Source: an uncultured Zetaproteobacteria bacterium
Lineage (GTDB): Bacteria; Pseudomonadota; Zetaproteobacteria; Mariprofundales; Mariprofundaceae
Reading direction: 5' to 3'
DNA length: 8,861 nt
NCBI GenBank assembly: GCA_947311795.1
Contig: CAMZLX010000156.1
Location: 1-8,861, forward strand
Position numbers and translations under genes: made by a program. The notes beneath the pieces are model-generated. The model was not told the DNA's origin, did not search any database, and saw only the letters and a program-made list of their open reading frames with translations. Below, in pieces: positions 6,260-8,861 of this stretch (its first letter is position 1; every line of letters begins with the position of its first letter).

Positions 6260-6263
6260 GATA

Positions 6264-6950
6264 TTAATAAATGGCTTGCAGCAAGGTTTCTAAGGCTTCC
6301 ATATCCATTTTTGATTCGCCCGGGTTATCTGTTTTGATAATAATCCCTTCTTTTTTTAAGGCGCTCGCTGCACGAGATATGGTTTCGCGGCTGGTGGATA
6401 GTTGGTCGGCAATCATTTGATGGGTGGGTAGTTTTACAATCATCATACCATCAGCATCTTCTCTGCCAAATTGCGTGGAAAAATCTTTTAAATAATAATA
6501 CAAGCGATGAGGCACATCCATGGTGCTGACGCGTTCTAAAAGCTGGCTGGTGCGGCGCAAGCGGTTGACAGTCTCTGCAAGAAGTTTGAGGGAGACTTTG
6601 GGTTGCTGGAGTAATAAACGTTCAAAATCAACACGGCGGATTTGGGCAAGTTTGGAATCGCTTAATGTGCTTACTGTTGCTGAGCGGGGTTGCTTGTCTA
6701 ACAAGGACATTTCACCAAAATACGCACCTTGCTCCAATAATGATAAAACAATTTCACGCCCATCGGGCGCGTAGTAGGATATTTTAACTGAGCCATCGAT
6801 GATGATAAATAAAGAACCACCATCTTCACCTTCATGTAACACCACTGTTTTTTTAGCCACATCATGATAGGTGATAAGCTTATTGACGGATTCAAGCTCT
6901 TCCGCATCCAACTCTGAAAATAATGGTACATGCGTTAAAATATCCTGCAT
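6264..6950 (-). CDS. Crp/Fnr-family transcriptional regulator
   Basis: A 228-residue DNA-binding regulator with the standard two-domain layout. Residues 1-120 form a cyclic-nucleotide-binding beta-roll (VPLFSELDAEELE opening; HEGEDGGSLFIIIDGSVKI core). It has a phosphate-binding-cassette-like stretch, FGEMSLLDKQPRSATV (residues 78-93), including the E80 and R89-S90-A91 typical of cNMP binders. A long dimerisation helix follows (about 107-142), then a winged helix-turn-helix at about 173-206 (PTHQMIADQLSTSRETISRA). The protein has no cysteine at all, so it cannot carry an FNR-type iron-sulfur cluster. The recognition helix R188-E-T-I-S-R193 combines the Arg-Glu of CRP with the Glu-x-x-Ser-Arg of FNR. 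The ligand may be a cyclic nucleotide or another small molecule; this is inference. It starts 20 bases after maeB and may share its transcript. The effector and regulon are unknown, so no gene symbol is assigned. Confidence 0.93.
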   Translation of the reverse strand: MQDILTHVPLFSELDAEELESVNKLITYHDVAKKTVVLHEGEDGGSLFIIIDGSVKISYYAPDGREIVLSLLEQGAYFGEMSLLDKQPRSATVSTLSDSKLAQIRRVDFERLLLQQPKVSLKLLAETVNRLRRTSQLLERVSTMDVPHRLYYYLKDFSTQFGREDADGMMIVKLPTHQMIADQLSTSRETISRAASALKKEGIIIKTDNPGESKMDMEALETLLQAIY

Positions 6951-6953
6951 TTT

Positions 6954-6960
6954 CCCTCCC
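6954..6960 (-). promoter_or_regulatory. Ribosome binding site of the Crp/Fnr regulator gene
   Basis: A strong purine-rich GGGAGGG lies only three bases before the ATG at 6948-6950. Measured from the GGGAGG core at 6955-6960, the spacing is four bases, on the short side. No other in-frame start fits the conserved N terminus of the family, so the site supports the chosen start. It lies in the 20-base gap after the maeB stop. Confidence 0.6.
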
Positions 6961-6970
6961 CAAGGTTTAA

Positions 6971-8861
6971 CTAGTTGGTTGTTCGTGCAGAAGCAATGGT
7001 AGCCATATTCACAATATCATCAACACTTGCTCCTGTTTGCAATACATGCACTTGATGTGGCAGCCCCATAAGAATCGGACCAATGGCAGTGGCATCACCC
7101 AATTCTTTAAGTAATTTATAAGCAATATTACCTGCTTGCATGGTTGGGAATACAAGTACATTGGCGCCATCTTGAAGCTTGGAAAATGGATATTGGGATA
7201 AAATATCTGCATTGACTGCGGTGTCGGCTTGCATTTCACCATCAACAAGCAAATCGGGGTGATTTTGATGCAGTAGCGCCACGGCATCAGCAACTTTTTG
7301 CGATTCTGGGTGGTGCGAGCTGCCAAAGTTAGAAAACGATAACATGGCAACTTTAGGCTCCCAGCCCAAGGATGCCGCAGCTTCAGCCGTGAGCACGGCA
7401 ACCTCGGCTAATTCTTGCGCATCCATATCCACATTCACGGTGCAGTCCGCCAAGAAGTAAGCATGCTCTTCCATAATCAGGATATACATACCGTAAACAC
7501 GGTGTTTTGCACCTGTTTGTCCATCATGCCCTAGCACTTTAAGCATGGGGCTAAGTGCATCAGGATAATGTTTGGTGCGCCCGGTTAACATGCCATCAGC
7601 AAAACCTTGCCTTACCAATAGCGAGCCTAAAATATTGCGGTCATGCCTAAGAATTTTAACGGCTTCGTGGCGCAACACGCCTTGGCGTTTACGGTCAAAA
7701 TACAGCGCATCAGCAAGGCTGGAAAAGCGCGAGTCTTCTTTGTGTGGGTCAATGATTTCAACACCATCCAAACTGATGCGCATCATATCGGCCTGTGTTG
7801 AAATAGCATTGATATCACCCAAAAGCATTGGTTTTGCAATACCTTCGCTTGCCATGGCGGCTGCAGCTTGAATCACCGTTGGGTCATCGCCTTCGGGCAG
7901 AATCAAACGCGCTGGTTTTTGTTTGGCTTTTTCGGTAATCAAACGCATGAAGGTGCGCGACTGGTCAATGCGTCCTGCAAGGTCTTGTGCGTAAGCGTTA
8001 AAGTCTGAAATCGGTTGTCTGGCAACGCCAGTATCCACGGCGGCTTTGGCAACGGCTGTGGGCACAACTTCAATCAAGCGTGGGTCAAAAGGTTTGGGTA
8101 AGATATATTTAGGACCAAATCTAAGCGCTTTATCCCCATACACTTTGAGTACGGAGGCAGGTACCTCTTCACGCGCGAGTTCAGCTAACGCATATACGGC
8201 AGCAAGCTTCATTTCTTCATTAAAGGTGGTTGCCCGCACATCCAGTGCGCCTCGAAACAAGAAAGGGAAGCCCAAAACATTGTTGACTTGATTAGGATGG
8301 TCAGAGCGTCCTGTTGCCATGATTAAATCAGGGCGAGTGGACATGGCAACATCATAATTGATTTCAGGTGTTGGGTTTGCCATGGCAAAAATAATGGGTT
8401 TGTCCGCCATGCTTTTGAGCATCTCAGGGCTCACCATATTGCCTTGCGATAGCCCAAGGAAGACATCTGCATCCACCATGATTTCTTCGAGGCTGGTGTC
8501 TTTGTCACCATTGGCAAAATAGGCTTTGTGGAAAGGTAAGTCATCGCCGCGGTTTTCATAAATTACACCCTTACGGTCGAGAAAATACATATTCTTTTTC
8601 TGCGCGCCCAAGGATTCAATTAGCTTCATACAGGCAAAACCCGCCGCACCTGCGCCAAGACAAACAATTTTTACATCTTCAATCTTTTTATCTTGTAAAA
8701 TAAGCGCGTTGATCAATGCCGCAGCGGTAATCACAGCGGTACCATGCTGGTCATCATGCAATACAGGAATATTGACACGCTTCTTTAATTCTTCTTCAAT
8801 GATAAAACATTCAGGTGCTTTGATGTCTTCCAAATTGATACCGCCAAAGGTGGGTTCAAGG
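6971..8861 (-). CDS. maeB: NADP-dependent malic enzyme fused to phosphotransacetylase-like domain (5' end missing)
   Basis: MaeB decarboxylates malate to pyruvate with NADP reduction, supplying NADPH and pyruvate from the TCA cycle. The visible 629 codons begin LEPTFGGINLEDIKAPECF, a conserved malic-enzyme segment carrying metal-site residues. HDDQHGTAVITAAALINAL and the nucleotide-binding GAGAAG (residues 69-74 of the visible part) follow, then GRSDHPNQVNNVLGFPFLFRGALDVRA. From about visible residue 315 (RLILPEGDDPTVIQAAA) the second domain is phosphate acetyl/butyryltransferase-like, ending ANVLVFPTMQAGNIAYKLL and ATAIGPILMGLPHQVHVLQ. In characterised MaeB proteins that domain is regulatory, responding to acetyl-CoA, rather than catalytic. 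The gene enters from the right edge. By comparison with the usual length of about 760, roughly 120-130 N-terminal residues are missing. The in-frame TTG at 8831-8833 is not the start, since conserved sequence continues upstream of it. The stop is TAG at 6971-6973. Confidence 0.96.
   Translation of the reverse strand, partial: LEPTFGGINLEDIKAPECFIIEEELKKRVNIPVLHDDQHGTAVITAAALINALILQDKKIEDVKIVCLGAGAAGFACMKLIESLGAQKKNMYFLDRKGVIYENRGDDLPFHKAYFANGDKDTSLEEIMVDADVFLGLSQGNMVSPEMLKSMADKPIIFAMANPTPEINYDVAMSTRPDLIMATGRSDHPNQVNNVLGFPFLFRGALDVRATTFNEEMKLAAVYALAELAREEVPASVLKVYGDKALRFGPKYILPKPFDPRLIEVVPTAVAKAAVDTGVARQPISDFNAYAQDLAGRIDQSRTFMRLITEKAKQKPARLILPEGDDPTVIQAAAAMASEGIAKPMLLGDINAISTQADMMRISLDGVEIIDPHKEDSRFSSLADALYFDRKRQGVLRHEAVKILRHDRNILGSLLVRQGFADGMLTGRTKHYPDALSPMLKVLGHDGQTGAKHRVYGMYILIMEEHAYFLADCTVNVDMDAQELAEVAVLTAEAAASLGWEPKVAMLSFSNFGSSHHPESQKVADAVALLHQNHPDLLVDGEMQADTAVNADILSQYPFSKLQDGANVLVFPTMQAGNIAYKLLKELGDATAIGPILMGLPHQVHVLQTGASVDDIVNMATIASARTTN

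Noticed and set aside
8831..8833. TTG as the start of maeB
   Set aside because: The frame stays open to the window edge, and the residues upstream (LEPTFGGIN) are conserved malic-enzyme sequence, so the true start is outside the window.

Overview
This window is chromosomal housekeeping DNA from a Gram-negative, respiring bacterium, most likely a proteobacterium. The supporting signs are a BamD outer-membrane lipoprotein, a four-subunit-type succinate dehydrogenase in C-D-A order, a MaeB-type malic enzyme fused to a phosphotransacetylase domain, and a tRNA with an encoded CCA end. By eye the composition is moderately AT-rich. The order gyrA-serS-bamD does not match the enteric bacteria; a Zetaproteobacteria-like lineage is possible, but that is a guess from general familiarity. 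Every gene lies on the minus strand, so transcription runs from the right edge to the left edge.

Layout in transcription order: maeB (5' end beyond the right edge); 20 bases; a Crp/Fnr-family regulator; 84 bases holding a nested inverted repeat; gyrA, whose stop overlaps the start of serS by 4 bases (ATGA); 2 bases; bamD, whose stop overlaps by 1 base (TAATG) the start of a small predicted outer-membrane lipoprotein of NTF2/SnoaL-like appearance; 10 bases; tRNA-Arg(CCU). A 238-base intergenic stretch follows. It is AT-rich next to the tRNA and carries a 69-base double-hairpin palindromic repeat and a candidate promoter. Last come sdhC, sdhD and the first 45 codons of sdhA, joined by ATGA and TAATG overlaps.

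Two functional blocks emerge. The sdh block makes complex II of the TCA cycle and respiratory chain. The gyrA-serS-bamD-lipoprotein-tRNA block looks like a single transcription unit that joins DNA topology, serine tRNA charging, outer-membrane protein assembly and a rare-codon arginine tRNA. maeB and the Crp/Fnr regulator may belong to the same transcript or to their own; maeB and sdh meet at C4 carbon metabolism.

I see no mobile-element genes, CRISPR array, toxin-antitoxin pair or defence system. The less ordinary items are the lipoprotein translationally coupled to BamD, the palindromic repeat upstream of sdhC, a CxxC at the C terminus of SdhD, and a cysteine-free Crp/Fnr protein whose recognition helix carries both CRP-like and FNR-like contact residues.
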